Below, piece after piece: positions 35,195-43,639 of a stretch of 64,000 bases of DNA (position 1 is its first letter; the number at the start of each line of letters is the position of its first letter). Below the pieces are notes generated by a model. The model worked only from the letters and a program-made list of their open reading frames with translations, searched no databases and was not told the DNA's origin. The stretch is taken from contig NZ_JACIJE010000001.1 in NCBI RefSeq assembly GCF_014199195.1, positions 558,001 to 622,000 on the forward strand, in the 5' to 3' direction. A program made the position numbers and the translations under genes. The stretch is from Neoroseomonas alkaliterrae. GTDB lineage: Bacteria > Pseudomonadota > Alphaproteobacteria > Acetobacterales > Acetobacteraceae.

Positions 35195-35794
35195 ATGACG
35201 GAGGAGACGGCCGACCGCAAGGGTTGCGCTGGCGATGCGGATGCCGCGGCCGGGCCGAGGCTGGGCCGGCGCCTCGTGATGCTGCGCCTCTCGGCGGGCG
35301 CGGCGGCGGTGGCCACGGCCGCGCCCGCGGCGCAGGCCATCGAGCCGACGCCCGTTCAGTACCGGACCGGCATCACTGACGCCGACCCGAGCGACGGGCC
35401 GGGCTATGGCCGCGGCGGCTATCGCGGCCGGCCGCGCACCGGCATCACCGATGCGGACCCGAGCGACGGGCCGGGCTACGGCCGCGGCGGCTATCGCGGG
35501 CGACCCTATACCGGCATCACCGATTCCGATCCGTCGGACGGCGCCAACCAGGGCCGTGGCGGCTATCGCCCACCGGTCCGGCAGGGACGGCCCTATACCG
35601 GGATCAACGATGGCGATCCGCATGACCCCTCCGGCTACGGCACGGGGTGGCGGCAGCGCGGCGCGCCCTATACCGGCATCAGCGATTCCGACCCGACCGA
35701 TGGCGCCGGGCGCGGCCGCGGCGGATACCGCCCGCGCAACGTGACCGACAGCGACCCCTACGACGCGCCGGGGCGCGGCCGCGGCTGGCGCTGA
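35195..35794 (+). CDS. Exported tandem-repeat protein, D/G/R-rich (candidate modification substrate)
   Basis: 199 residues. Residues 1-48 are a leader with a twin-Arg-like stretch (GRRLVMLRLSAG) and an Ala-rich core ending AAQA. Residues 57-199 hold six imperfect repeats of 17-29 residues with consensus Y/R-TGITDSDPSDG-x-GRGGYRGRP; repeats 1 and 2 (residues 57-80 and 81-104) are identical in protein. Every unit keeps D-x-D-P-x-D followed by a Gly/Arg segment. A strong SD (AAGGAGGG) precedes ATG 35195. The Cupin_4 oxygenase gene starts 25 bp downstream, same strand. I do not recognise a characterised family; function is unknown. Confidence 0.82.
   Translation: MTEETADRKGCAGDADAAAGPRLGRRLVMLRLSAGAAAVATAAPAAQAIEPTPVQYRTGITDADPSDGPGYGRGGYRGRPRTGITDADPSDGPGYGRGGYRGRPYTGITDSDPSDGANQGRGGYRPPVRQGRPYTGINDGDPHDPSGYGTGWRQRGAPYTGISDSDPTDGAGRGRGGYRPRNVTDSDPYDAPGRGRGWR
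35363..35791 (+). repeat. Six in-frame tandem repeats inside the D/G/R-rich protein
   Basis: Repeat starts at about 35363, 35435, 35507, 35594, 35669 and 35738. The first two are exactly 72 bp apart and encode identical 24-residue units with synonymous base differences, showing that selection, not only recent duplication, keeps the protein repeat. Later units vary in length by insertions after the Gly/Arg segment. Confidence 0.9.
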
Positions 35795-35819
35795 GCGCCC
35801 CCTAGGCGGACAGGAGCGG

Positions 35820-36998
35820 ATGAGCACGACACTCGTGGAAGAAGCCTGGGCGCTCGCCTTCGGGACGCTCCCGCTGGAGGACGGCCTCGCGATGCGCGAG
35901 GGCAGCGCGTGGCGGCTGATGCCGGGCAACGACCCCGGCCGCTATGCCGGGCTGCTCTCGGTCGCCGACATCGACGCCTTCCTGCGCAGCGATGCCGCGC
36001 GCACGCCGCGCGTCTCCATGGCCGATGGCGGGCGCAAGGGCAGTGCCGCCGTGCCGGTCGAGGACTACATCGAGGAAGGCGGCGACAGGGTGGACCTGCC
36101 CGCGCTGTTCGCCTGCCACGATGCGGGCGCGAGCCTCGTCATCTCGCAGTTCCACGAGCTGCATCCGCCGCTCGCGCGCTTCTGCCGCGGGCTGGAGAAG
36201 GCCTTCCTGCACGCGGTGCAGGCCAACATCTACCTCACGCCGCCGGGCGCGCAGGGCTTCCGCGTGCATTTCGACACCCACGACGTGCTGGTGCTGCAGG
36301 TCTCGGGCCGCAAGTCCTGGCGCGTCTGGGACGCCATCCCCTATCCCGCGCCGACGCGGCACACGCCCTGGTCCAATGCCTTCGCGCCGGAGGGCGAGCC
36401 GCATGAGCTGGTGATGGCGCCGGGCGATGCGCTCTACCTCCCGCGCGGCGTGCTGCACGAGGCGATGGTGCAGGCGGGCGAGGAGCCCTCGCTGCACATC
36501 ACCGTGGGCTTCCTCGAACCCGGGCTCGGCGAGATGCTGCGCAACGCCATCGCCGAGCTGGAGGCCGAGGAGCCGGCGCTGCGCGCCGCCATGCCGACCT
36601 GGCGCCTCGCCGAGCCGCGGGGAATGGAGGCGGTGCAGGCGCGCCTTTCCGCCGCGCTCGCCGCGCTCGGCAGGCCGGGCCTCGCGGACCGGATGGCGGT
36701 GGCCGCGCTGGACCGCCTGGCGCGCGATCGCATGGCGCTGCCCGCCCGCTCGCTGCACACGCCCCCGCCCGGCCCCGAGGACAGGCTGCGGCTGTCGGAG
36801 ACGATGCACCACAGCCTCGTGCCCCTTCCCGGCGGCGGCGCGTCGCTGCGCTGGTATGGCGGCGTCGAGAAGGTGACGGAGGCCGAGCTCGCCTGGCTGG
36901 TGGCGCTGGAGGAGGGCGCGACGGCGGCCGAACTCGGCGAGGGCGCGCTGGCATTCTGCCGCCGCCTCGCCGCCGCGGGGCTGCTCGAGCGCGCCTGA
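35820..36998 (+). CDS. Cupin_4 (RoxA/FIH-like) 2-oxoglutarate/Fe(II) oxygenase
   Basis: 392 residues of the JmjC-like Cupin_4 family. The iron triad is visible: His150 and Asp152 in VHFDTHDVLVLQ and His213 in YLPRGVLHEA; Lys165 in SGRKSW is placed like the 2-oxoglutarate ligand region of RoxA/YcfD. A winged-helix-like C-terminal half (about residues 235-392) follows. RoxA hydroxylates Arg in ribosomal protein L16, and FIH-type relatives hydroxylate Asp or Asn. Gene order and 25-bp spacing make the upstream Asp/Arg-rich repeat protein its likely substrate (inference). Confidence 0.88.
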   Translation: MSTTLVEEAWALAFGTLPLEDGLAMREGSAWRLMPGNDPGRYAGLLSVADIDAFLRSDAARTPRVSMADGGRKGSAAVPVEDYIEEGGDRVDLPALFACHDAGASLVISQFHELHPPLARFCRGLEKAFLHAVQANIYLTPPGAQGFRVHFDTHDVLVLQVSGRKSWRVWDAIPYPAPTRHTPWSNAFAPEGEPHELVMAPGDALYLPRGVLHEAMVQAGEEPSLHITVGFLEPGLGEMLRNAIAELEAEEPALRAAMPTWRLAEPRGMEAVQARLSAALAALGRPGLADRMAVAALDRLARDRMALPARSLHTPPPGPEDRLRLSETMHHSLVPLPGGGASLRWYGGVEKVTEAELAWLVALEEGATAAELGEGALAFCRRLAAAGLLERA

Positions 36999-37083
36999 GC
37001 GCGCCTTCCGCCCACCGATCGCGTGCGTGGGGCGCGCCGGGCGCGAAACCCGATCTGGTGCCCGGCCCCCTCGCGCGCCGCGC

Positions 37084-37407
37084 TCAGGCGGGCGCGGTGA
37101 TGGTCTGCAGCACCGCGAAGCCTTCGAACTGCGGCGGGCCGAGCGTGGTGGGCTTCGACACCGCGCCCGCGCCGGCATGGGCGCGGCGGAACTGCTCGGA
37201 GCGCGTCCAGGCCTCGAAGGCCTCGCGCGAGGCCCAGAAGCTGGTCGAGGCATAGAGGATGTGGTCCTCCGCCTGCGGCCCCTTGAGCAGATGGAAGGCG
37301 AGGAAGCCTTCCACCTCGTGCAGGTGGCTCTCGCGGGTCAGCCAGGCCTGCTCGAAGCGTTCGGCCTCGGCGGGGATGACGCGGAAGCGGTTGGTGGCGA
37401 CGAACAT
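37084..37407 (-). CDS. Antibiotic biosynthesis monooxygenase (ABM/HmoA-like) protein
   Basis: 107 residues forming a single ferredoxin-like ABM domain: FVATNRFRVIPAEAERFEQA, EGFLAFHLLKGP and STSFWASREAFEAWTRSEQF. This pattern matches HmoA/IsdG-like proteins that can degrade haem, but the catalytic residues cannot be confirmed by eye. ATG 37407 has AAGGAGAGG just upstream; the frame is open to 37611 without homology. Confidence 0.85.
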   Translation of the reverse strand: MFVATNRFRVIPAEAERFEQAWLTRESHLHEVEGFLAFHLLKGPQAEDHILYASTSFWASREAFEAWTRSEQFRRAHAGAGAVSKPTTLGPPQFEGFAVLQTITAPA

Positions 37408-37428
37408 CGGCCTCTCCTTCAGGCGCGC

Positions 37429-37508
37429 GGGGCTGGTGGGGCGGCCGCGCGCGGAACCAGATCCAGATGCCCTGCGGACGAAGGTCGATCCTGTGTCCGC
37501 AGGGAATC
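37429..37508. repeat. Dispersed extragenic palindrome, copy A (hairpin plus tail)
   Basis: 37466-37508 is a hairpin with perfect 10-bp arms CCCTGCGGAC/GTCCGCAGGG framed by GATGCC and GGAATC. It is joined to a 36-bp tail (37429-37464) that recurs, exactly and inverted, at 52297-52332. Lies between the stop of the MetE-like gene (37515) and the start of the ABM gene. Confidence 0.8.
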
Positions 37509-37514
37509 TGGCGG

Positions 37515-38555
37515 TCAGCCGCCGAGTTCGCGCCGCACGATCGCCGCGCCCTCGGCGAGCGCGCGCAGCTTCGCGAAGGCGCGATCCCGCGGCAGGTATT
37601 TCATGCCGCAATCGGGCGCGGGCACGATGCGCGCGGGCGGCAGCACCTCGAGGCCGGCGCGGATGCGCGCGGCGACATCCTGCGGCGTCTCGACCTCGGG
37701 CGAGGCGAGGTCGAGCACGCCGAGCATCACGGTCTTGCCCGGCAGCTCGCGCAGGATGGCGAGGTCGAGCCGCGGCTGCGCCGCCTCGATCGAGATCTGC
37801 GTCGCGGCGGTGGCGGCGAGTTCGGGCAGGAAGGAGTAGCCGCTCGGCTTCTCGTCCACCATCGCCGCATAGCCGAAGCAGAGATGCACCACCGTGGTGC
37901 CCGCGATGCCCTCGAGCGCGCGGTTGATGGCGGGGATGGCGTAGCGGCGCGCCTCCTCGGGGAAGGCCTGCATCCAGGGCTCGTCGAGCTGGATCACGTC
38001 GGCGCCGGCGGCCTTGAGGTCGCGGATCTCGGCGTTCAGCGCCGCGGCGAAATCCATCGCGAGCTCGGCATCGTCGCCATAGGCCTCGTTCTTCGCCTGC
38101 CGCGTCATGGTGAAGGGGCCAGGCAGCGTGATCTTCAGCGGCCGGTCGGTATTGGCGCGCGCGAAGGCGAGGTCGCGCAGCTCCACCGGCCGCGTGCGGC
38201 GGATGCGGCCGGTGACGCGCGGCACGATGGTGGGCTTGCCGGTGCGGCCGACGACCTCCGCCGGGCGGTCGCGGTCGATGCCCTCGAGCGCATTGGCGAA
38301 GTGGTTGGAGTAGCTCTCGCGGCGGATCTCGCCATCGGTGATGATGTCGATGCCGGCGCGCTCCATGTCGCGCATGGCGAGCAGCGTCGCGTCGTCCTGC
38401 GCCTGCTGCAGGTGCGGCTCGGCCACGCGCCAGATCTCCGGCGCGCGCACGCGCGGCACGGAGCGGCCGCGCAGCGCATCGTGGTCCACGAGCCAGGCGG
38501 GCTGCGGATAGCTGCCGACGACGGTGGTGGGAAGGATGGGCAGGGGCTGCGTCAT
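37515..38555 (-). CDS. MetE-like cobalamin-independent methionine synthase family protein
   Basis: 346 residues corresponding to the C-terminal catalytic half of MetE. Conserved features: TTVVGSYPQPAWL at the start, ITLPGPFTMTRQAKNEAYGD, IQLDEPWMQAF, zinc-ligand motif HLCFGY (His and Cys) and PDCGMKYL (Cys). The N-terminal MetE domain is absent, as in core-MetE or MetE-like methyltransferases that use a different methyl donor. Start at 38555 chosen on family length. Followed downstream by palindrome copy A. Confidence 0.88.
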   Translation of the reverse strand: MTQPLPILPTTVVGSYPQPAWLVDHDALRGRSVPRVRAPEIWRVAEPHLQQAQDDATLLAMRDMERAGIDIITDGEIRRESYSNHFANALEGIDRDRPAEVVGRTGKPTIVPRVTGRIRRTRPVELRDLAFARANTDRPLKITLPGPFTMTRQAKNEAYGDDAELAMDFAAALNAEIRDLKAAGADVIQLDEPWMQAFPEEARRYAIPAINRALEGIAGTTVVHLCFGYAAMVDEKPSGYSFLPELAATAATQISIEAAQPRLDLAILRELPGKTVMLGVLDLASPEVETPQDVAARIRAGLEVLPPARIVPAPDCGMKYLPRDRAFAKLRALAEGAAIVRRELGG

Positions 38556-38666
38556 GGGGGAGAGCCTAGGCGTCAGATCCCGCGGATTGAAGCGGCGGCG
38601 TGGCAACGGGACATGCCAGCGGCCTTGACGGCCAAGCCGGGGGCATGGCGCTGCCCGGCGGAGGCG

Positions 38667-38711
38667 TCATGCCAGCGCGCGAAGGGTCTGACTTCTCGCC
38701 CCCTGGCATGA
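38667..38711. repeat. Extragenic palindrome, copy D
   Basis: Outer arms TCATGCCAG (38667-38675) and CTGGCATGA (38703-38711) are perfect; the centre GCGAAGGGTCTGACTTCTCGC forms a second short stem. Shares CCAGCGYGYGAAGGGTYTGAC with the hairpin at 52338-52378. Located between the MetE-like and RraA-like genes. Confidence 0.65.
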
Positions 38712-38723
38712 TCGGGATCCGCT

Positions 38724-39431
38724 CTAGCGCCCGCGCTCCTTCCGCCACGCCTCGAAGAGCGGGCGGTTGGACGGGTCGGTCATGGGATAGAGGCCGCGGA
38801 TCGTGTGCCCGGCGGCGACGCGCTCCTGCACGAAATCCTCGAACACGGTCTGCTCGAAGGCTTCCTCGGCCACCTCGTCGGCGATGTGGGCGGGGATGCA
38901 GACCACGCCCTCGCCGTCGCCCACCATGATGTCGCCCGGATGCACGCCCACGCCCGCGCAGGCGATGGGCACGTCGAGGTCCACGCAATGATGGTGGATG
39001 AGGTTGGTCGGCGCCGAGGGCCGCGCGTGATAGGCCGGCCAGCCCATGCGCGCGATCTCCGGGCTGTCGCGGAAGCCGCCATCGGTGACCGCGCCCGCCA
39101 CGCCGCGCGCCTTCAGCCGCGAGATCAGGATGCCCCCCGCGCTCGCCGCGCGCGCATCGCCGCGGCTGTCGATGACGAAGACGGCGCCGGGCGGGCATTC
39201 CTCCACGCCCCGGCGCTGCGGATGCGACGGATCCTTGAACACGTCCAGCACGTCGAGATCCTCGCGCGCCGGGATGGTGCGCAGCGTGTAGGCCGGCCCG
39301 ACCATCGTCGGCGCGCCGGGATCGAGCGGCCGGAGCGCCAGGAAGACGTTGCGGAAGCCCCGCTTGAACAGCACCGTGGTCAGGGTCGCGGTCGAAACCT
39401 GGGCGAGCTTCGCCCGCGTGGCGTCCTTCAT
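38724..39431 (-). CDS. RraA-family protein (HMG/CHA aldolase-like)
   Basis: 235 residues with the RraA/MenG-like fold: STATLTTVLFKRG near the start, VAGAVTDGGFRDSPEIARM (conserved Arg-Asp) and GDIMVGDGEGVVCIPAHIADEV. The family includes RNase E inhibitor RraA and 4-hydroxy-4-methyl-2-oxoglutarate/CHA aldolases; the Arg-Asp pair and divalent-metal site favour an aldolase-type enzyme. Substrate not deducible. Divergent from the LOG-family gene. Confidence 0.88.
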   Translation of the reverse strand: MKDATRAKLAQVSTATLTTVLFKRGFRNVFLALRPLDPGAPTMVGPAYTLRTIPAREDLDVLDVFKDPSHPQRRGVEECPPGAVFVIDSRGDARAASAGGILISRLKARGVAGAVTDGGFRDSPEIARMGWPAYHARPSAPTNLIHHHCVDLDVPIACAGVGVHPGDIMVGDGEGVVCIPAHIADEVAEEAFEQTVFEDFVQERVAAGHTIRGLYPMTDPSNRPLFEAWRKERGR

Positions 39432-39547
39432 CGTGTCCTCATCCGCTGCGTTCGGCAGGCCGTGTGCCCTGCGCTAGGATCGCGCCCGGCGGATGCGGCG
39501 ACAAGCCGGAAACCGGAACGACAACGCCAGGACACGGAAAAGCACGG

Positions 39548-40444
39548 ATGCCCGACAACGGCGCGCAGAAGAACTCCCGCTCCTACCTCCTCGCCGTCGA
39601 GGACCAGCAGTTCCTGCTGCGCGACGAGATGCGCCCCTTCCGCTTCGGCATGGAATACGCCAAGGCCGAGCTGGCGCTGCGCGACTGGGGCGTGCGCTCC
39701 ACCGTGGTGGTGTTCGGCTCCGCCCGCATCCCGAGCCCCGAGCAGGCCGAGGCGCTGGCCGCCGCGGCGCGGACCCCGGCCGAGAAGGAGGCCGCGCGCA
39801 TCGCGGCCGAGCGATCGCGCCTCTACGAGGATGCGCGCGCCTTCGCGCGCATCGTCTCGCTGCGCGGCGGCGCGCTCGCCGTCACCGGCGCGCCGCGCGA
39901 CAACGTCATCGCCACCGGCGGCGGCCCGGGCATCATGGAAGCGGCGAACCGCGGCGCGGCCGAGGCCGGCGCGCCCTCCATCGGCTTCAACATCACCCTC
40001 CCGCACGAGCAGAACCCCAATGCCTGGTCCACGCCGGCGCTGACCTTCCGCTTCCACTACTTCGCGATGCGCAAGATGCACCTCGCCATGCGCGCCAATG
40101 CGCTCGCGGTCTTTCCCGGCGGCTTCGGCACCTTCGACGAGCTGTTCGAGCTGCTGACGCTCGTGCAGACGCAGAAGGCGACGCCGCGGCCGATCGTGCT
40201 GTTCGGCCGGCGCTTCTGGGAGAAGGCGGTGGATTTCCGCCTGCTGGTGGAGGAGGGGATGATCGACGAGGCCGATCTCGGCCTGTTCGAGATCGTGGAC
40301 AGCCCGGAGGAAGCCTGGGCGAGCCTCGTGCGGCGGGGCCTCGAGGCCGCGCCGGCGCCGCCGGTGCCCGAGCAGCCGCGGGTGCCGCTGCGCGCGCGCC
40401 GCCGCCCCCGGGACGAGCAGATGAAGCCGCCGGGCAAGTCCTGA
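39548..40444 (+). CDS. LOG-family protein (TIGR00730-type, nucleotide 5'-monophosphate phosphoribohydrolase-like)
   Basis: 298 residues. The LOG motif FPGGFGTFDELFE (PGGxGTxxE) lies at about residues 182-194, after VIATGGGPGIMEAANRGA. Members release adenine or cytokinin bases from nucleoside monophosphates, and many were formerly misnamed lysine decarboxylases. A basic, Pro-rich C-terminal tail (PLRARRRPRDEQMK) is outside the domain. ATG 39548 fits the family N-terminus. Confidence 0.9.
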   Translation: MPDNGAQKNSRSYLLAVEDQQFLLRDEMRPFRFGMEYAKAELALRDWGVRSTVVVFGSARIPSPEQAEALAAAARTPAEKEAARIAAERSRLYEDARAFARIVSLRGGALAVTGAPRDNVIATGGGPGIMEAANRGAAEAGAPSIGFNITLPHEQNPNAWSTPALTFRFHYFAMRKMHLAMRANALAVFPGGFGTFDELFELLTLVQTQKATPRPIVLFGRRFWEKAVDFRLLVEEGMIDEADLGLFEIVDSPEEAWASLVRRGLEAAPAPPVPEQPRVPLRARRRPRDEQMKPPGKS

Positions 40445-40552
40445 GGGCGGCCGGGCGGGGGCGATCCCTTCGCGCGGCGGTCCTTGGCGCGCCGTCCGGG
40501 AGTGCGGGCGGAGAAGGATGCCCCGCGGATGCTCGCGGTCCCGGATCCGCGT

Positions 40553-41185
40553 TCAGCCCTCGGGCAGGCAGGCCGCCGCCAGCAGCGCGAAGGCGCGCGC
40601 GCGGTGGCTGATGCGGTGCTTCCGCGCCGGATCCATCTCGCCGAAGGTTTCCGTGCCGCCATCGGGGACGAACATCGGGTCGTAGCCGAAGCCGCGGTCC
40701 CCGCGCGGCGGCCAGACCCAGTGGCCGAGGGCGCGGCCCTTGAAGGCTTCCACATGCCCGTCGGGCCAGGCGAGCACCAGGGCGCAGGTGAACCAGGCGG
40801 TGCGGTCCTCGAAATCCTTCGCGGCGTCCATCACCTTGCGCATGGCGTCGCGGTAGTCCCGCGTGCCGTCGGGCTGCATCGCCCAGTCGGCGGTGCGCAC
40901 GCCCGGCGCGCCGCCGAGCGCCGCGACCGAGAAGCCGGAATCATCGGCCAGCGCCGGCAGGCCGGAGGCGCGCGCCGCGGCCACCGCCTTGATGCGCGCA
41001 TTGCCGAGGAAGCTCTCCTCCGTCTCCTCGGGTTCGGGAAGGCCGAGCTCGCCGGCGCTGACGGTGGTGATGCCGTGCGGGGCGAGCAGGGCCGCGACCT
41101 CCCGCAGCTTGCCCGCATTGTGGGTGGCGATGACGATGCGCTCGCCGCGCGCAAGGCGGCGATGCCCGCCGGCCCTCTCGTTCAT
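40553..41185 (-). CDS. rdgB: RdgB/HAM1-family non-canonical purine NTP pyrophosphatase
   Basis: 210 residues: [18 protein letters not shown] at the start (SHR/T-x-N-K motif), [19 protein letters not shown], and [12 protein letters not shown]. Hydrolyses dITP, XTP and ITP to keep them out of nucleic acids. Start at 41185 begins just before the basic [10 protein letters not shown]. Follows rph on the same strand after an 84-bp gap with a hairpin. Confidence 0.95.
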   Translation of the reverse strand: MNERAGGHRRLARGERIVIATHNAGKLREVAALLAPHGITTVSAGELGLPEPEETEESFLGNARIKAVAAARASGLPALADDSGFSVAALGGAPGVRTADWAMQPDGTRDYRDAMRKVMDAAKDFEDRTAWFTCALVLAWPDGHVEAFKGRALGHWVWPPRGDRGFGYDPMFVPDGGTETFGEMDPARKHRISHRARAFALLAAACLPEG

Positions 41186-41239
41186 CGCTTCCTGCCCATC
41201 GCTACGATTCCCCGGTGCCAAAGAAGGTTGAGGGGGGCA

Positions 41240-41267
41240 TGGGGGGAGAAGTTCCCTTCTCTCCCCA
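41240..41267 (-). terminator. Hairpin after rph
   Basis: Arms TGGGGGGAGAAG (41240-41251) and CTTCTCTCCCCA (41256-41267) pair over 12 bp with one G.T wobble around TTCC, 3 bp beyond the rph stop. No U-tract on the minus strand, so it may stabilise or attenuate rather than terminate before rdgB. Confidence 0.4.
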
Positions 41268-41269
41268 TT

Positions 41270-41986
41270 CTACAACCCCACCGCCTCGCGCTGCCTCGCG
41301 AAGAGTTCCGCTGTGCCCTTCCGCGCCAGCGCGAGAAGCGCCAGCAGTTCGGCGTCGGTGAAGGGCGCACCCTCCGCCGTGCCCTGCACCTCGACGATGC
41401 CGCCCGCGCCCGTCAGCACGAAATTCGCGTCCGCATCCGCCTTGCTGTCCTCGGCGTAGTCGAGGTCGAGCACCGGCGTGCCTTCCCACACGCCGCAGGA
41501 GACCGCCGCCACCTGGTCGCGCAGCGGGTTGCGGGAGAGGATGTTCATCCGCCGGCAATGCTCGAAGGCGAGGTGCAGCGCCACCCAGGCCCCGGTGATG
41601 GAGGCGCAGCGCGTGCCGCCATCGGCGGTGAGCACGTCGCAGTCGATCAGCACCGACATCTCGCCCATCGCCTTCATGTCGGTCACCGCGCGCAGGGAGC
41701 GGCCGATCAGGCGCTGGATCTCCTGCGTGCGGCCGGACTGCTTGCCGCGGGCGGCCTCGCGCTCGCCGCGGGTGTGGGTGGCGCGGGGCAGCATGCCGTA
41801 TTCGGCGGTCACCCAGCCCTGGCCCTGGCCGCGCAGGAAGGGCGGCACCTTGCCCTCCACGCTGGCGGTGCAGAGCACCTCCGTCTGGCCCATGCGGATC
41901 AGGCAGGAGCCCTCGGCATGGCGCGCGAAGCCGGGTTCGAGGCTGACAGGGCGAAGGGCGTCGGCGGCGCGGCCGGATGGGCGCAT
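41270..41986 (-). CDS. rph: Ribonuclease PH
   Basis: 238 residues, full length. Motifs: [53 protein letters not shown] (phosphate-binding Arg), and [18 protein letters not shown]. Phosphorolytic trimming of tRNA 3' ends. Divergent from hrcA with a 122-bp gap that contains the hrcA promoter candidate. rph, rdgB and hrcA are commonly neighbours in alphaproteobacteria. Confidence 0.96.
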   Translation of the reverse strand: MRPSGRAADALRPVSLEPGFARHAEGSCLIRMGQTEVLCTASVEGKVPPFLRGQGQGWVTAEYGMLPRATHTRGEREAARGKQSGRTQEIQRLIGRSLRAVTDMKAMGEMSVLIDCDVLTADGGTRCASITGAWVALHLAFEHCRRMNILSRNPLRDQVAAVSCGVWEGTPVLDLDYAEDSKADADANFVLTGAGGIVEVQGTAEGAPFTDAELLALLALARKGTAELFARQREAVGL

Positions 41987-42052
41987 GGGCTCTGTTCCTT
42001 GGCGAAGGCCGCGGAAAATGGCCGCGCGGCGCCGCCCCGTCCAGCCCCGGCG

Positions 42053-42081
42053 TTGACGCGCGCGGGGCGGCTACCTAGCCT
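42053..42081 (+). promoter_or_regulatory. Candidate hrcA promoter
   Basis: TTGACG (42053-42058), 17-bp spacer, TAGCCT (42076-42081), 27 bp before the hrcA ATG. No CIRCE inverted repeat (TTAGCACTC-N9-GAGTGCTAA) is visible near it, so autoregulation by HrcA through CIRCE is not supported here. Confidence 0.35.
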
Positions 42082-42108
42082 TTGGGACAACCCGCAATCC
42101 GCCGAGAG

Positions 42109-43182
42109 ATGGGACCCACGCCCAAGCTCCCTCCCGGCCCGGCCGGGGCGACCCTGGCGGGCCTCGACAACCGCAGCGCGCTGATCCTCCGCGAGCTGGT
42201 GGAGACCTATGTCGAGACGGGGGAGCCGGTCGGCTCGCGCACCCTCTCGCGCCGCCTGCCGCTCGGGCTCTCCCCCGCGACCATCCGCAATGCCATGGCG
42301 GATCTCGAGGACGCCGGGCTGCTCTACGCGCCGCACACCTCGGCCGGGCGGCTGCCGACCGAGCGCGGCCTGCGCCTGTTCGTGGACGGGCTGCTCGAGT
42401 TCGGCGCCCTGGGCGAGGAGGAGCGCGACGCCATCGCCGCGCGCTGCGCCGCCTCCGGCCGGTCGTTGCAGGAGACGCTGGGCGAGGCGGGGCAGATGCT
42501 CTCGGGCCTCGCCGGCGCGGCGGGGCTGGTGGTGGCCCCGACCTCCGACGGGGCGCTGCGCCATATCGAGTTCGTCGCCCTCGGCCCCGGCCGGGCGCTG
42601 GTGGTGCTGGTCCATGACGACGGCCAGGTGGAGAACCGCGTCATCGAGGTGCCGCCCGGGCTGCCGCCCTCGGCGCTGCAGCAGGCCTCGAACTACCTCA
42701 ACGCCCGGCTGGCGGGGCGCACGATCGACGAGGCGCGCGGCGTGATCGCCGCCGAGATCGCGGCCAACCGCACCGCACTCGATGCGCTGACGCAGCAGGT
42801 GATCGAGGCGGGCCTCGGCACCTGGACCGGCGGGCAGGGCGGCTCGCTGATCGTGCGCGGCCAGGCCAGGCTGCTCGAGACCATCGACCAGGCCGCCCGG
42901 GTGCAGGAGATCAAGCGCCTGTTCGAGCGGCTGGAGCAGCAGGAGACGATGCTGCGCCTGCTCGACCTCGCCCAGCGGGGCGAGGGGGTGCAGATCTTCA
43001 TCGGGGCCGAGAGCGGCCTGTTCGACAGCGCCGGCCTGTCCATGGTGGTCGCCCCCTTCCGCAACGGCCAGGAACGCATCGTCGGCGCCATCGGCGTGAT
43101 CGGCCCGACGCGCATCAACTACGGCAAGGTGATCCCGGTCGTGGACTACACGGCGCGGGTGATCGGGCGGCTGCTGGGCTAG
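42109..43182 (+). CDS. hrcA: Heat-inducible transcriptional repressor HrcA
   Basis: 357 residues: N-terminal winged helix (LDNRSALILRELVETYVETG; LPLGLSPATIRNAMADLEDA, then HTSAGRLPTERGLRLFVDGL), dimerisation and GAF-like effector domain, and C-terminal NYGKVIPVVDYTARVI. Represses chaperone operons by binding CIRCE. ATG 42109 (GAGAG upstream) is preferred over a TTG at 42082. The usual neighbour grpE is not present; a small membrane-protein ORF follows. Confidence 0.95.
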   Translation: MGPTPKLPPGPAGATLAGLDNRSALILRELVETYVETGEPVGSRTLSRRLPLGLSPATIRNAMADLEDAGLLYAPHTSAGRLPTERGLRLFVDGLLEFGALGEEERDAIAARCAASGRSLQETLGEAGQMLSGLAGAAGLVVAPTSDGALRHIEFVALGPGRALVVLVHDDGQVENRVIEVPPGLPPSALQQASNYLNARLAGRTIDEARGVIAAEIAANRTALDALTQQVIEAGLGTWTGGQGGSLIVRGQARLLETIDQAARVQEIKRLFERLEQQETMLRLLDLAQRGEGVQIFIGAESGLFDSAGLSMVVAPFRNGQERIVGAIGVIGPTRINYGKVIPVVDYTARVIGRLLG

Positions 43183-43345
43183 GACCGGGCCGCGCATCCC
43201 CGCGCGCCGCGCTGTCTCCGAAATGCCACAAGCCGGCGCGGATCGCGCGCCCGCATGCCCTCGCCTGCATCAGACGCTTGGCAGACACGGATGCGTGAAT
43301 CCAGCATCGGGGTGTTTCGGATCGCGCCGGGGGGGGCGACGAGGC

Positions 43346-43525
43346 ATGAACCGACAGGACGACCGGCCGGTCGTGGCCGGCCAGGCACCATCGTTATGGG
43401 ACATCCGGCACCTGCAGGCCGATGACGGGCGGCCGCTCGACGCCGCGGGCGGGATTCTCGCCGGCATCGGCCTCTCGCTGCCGGCCTGGATCATCGCCGC
43501 GGCGGTGCTGCACGGCCTGCCGTAG
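43346..43525 (+). CDS. Small single-span membrane protein
   Basis: 59 residues from ATG 43346: a charged N-terminal half (NRQDDRPVVAGQAPSLWDIR) and one C-terminal transmembrane helix (GGILAGIGLSLPAWIIAAAV). GACGAGG lies just upstream as a weak SD. No family recognised. The 163 bp between hrcA and this gene is featureless apart from a run of G at 43330. Confidence 0.5.
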   Translation: MNRQDDRPVVAGQAPSLWDIRHLQADDGRPLDAAGGILAGIGLSLPAWIIAAAVLHGLP

Positions 43526-43639
43526 GGCAGGGCCCGATCAGGCAGGCTCACCCGGTCGGGTGAGGATGCCTGCTCGAACCACGGGCCTGAGCCGCGCGCC
43601 TGGGCAAGCGGCAGCGGCCCATGGGGTGCGAGCGGCGCC

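Noticed and set aside
37429-37508. Copy A plus copy C as an insertion sequence
   Set aside because: No transposase ORF, no terminal target-site duplication detected; the unit is too short. A REP/MITE-like repeat is the better description.
39548-40444. Lysine decarboxylase
   Set aside because: The PGGxGTxxE motif and length place it in the LOG family; the lysine decarboxylase name is a historical misannotation.
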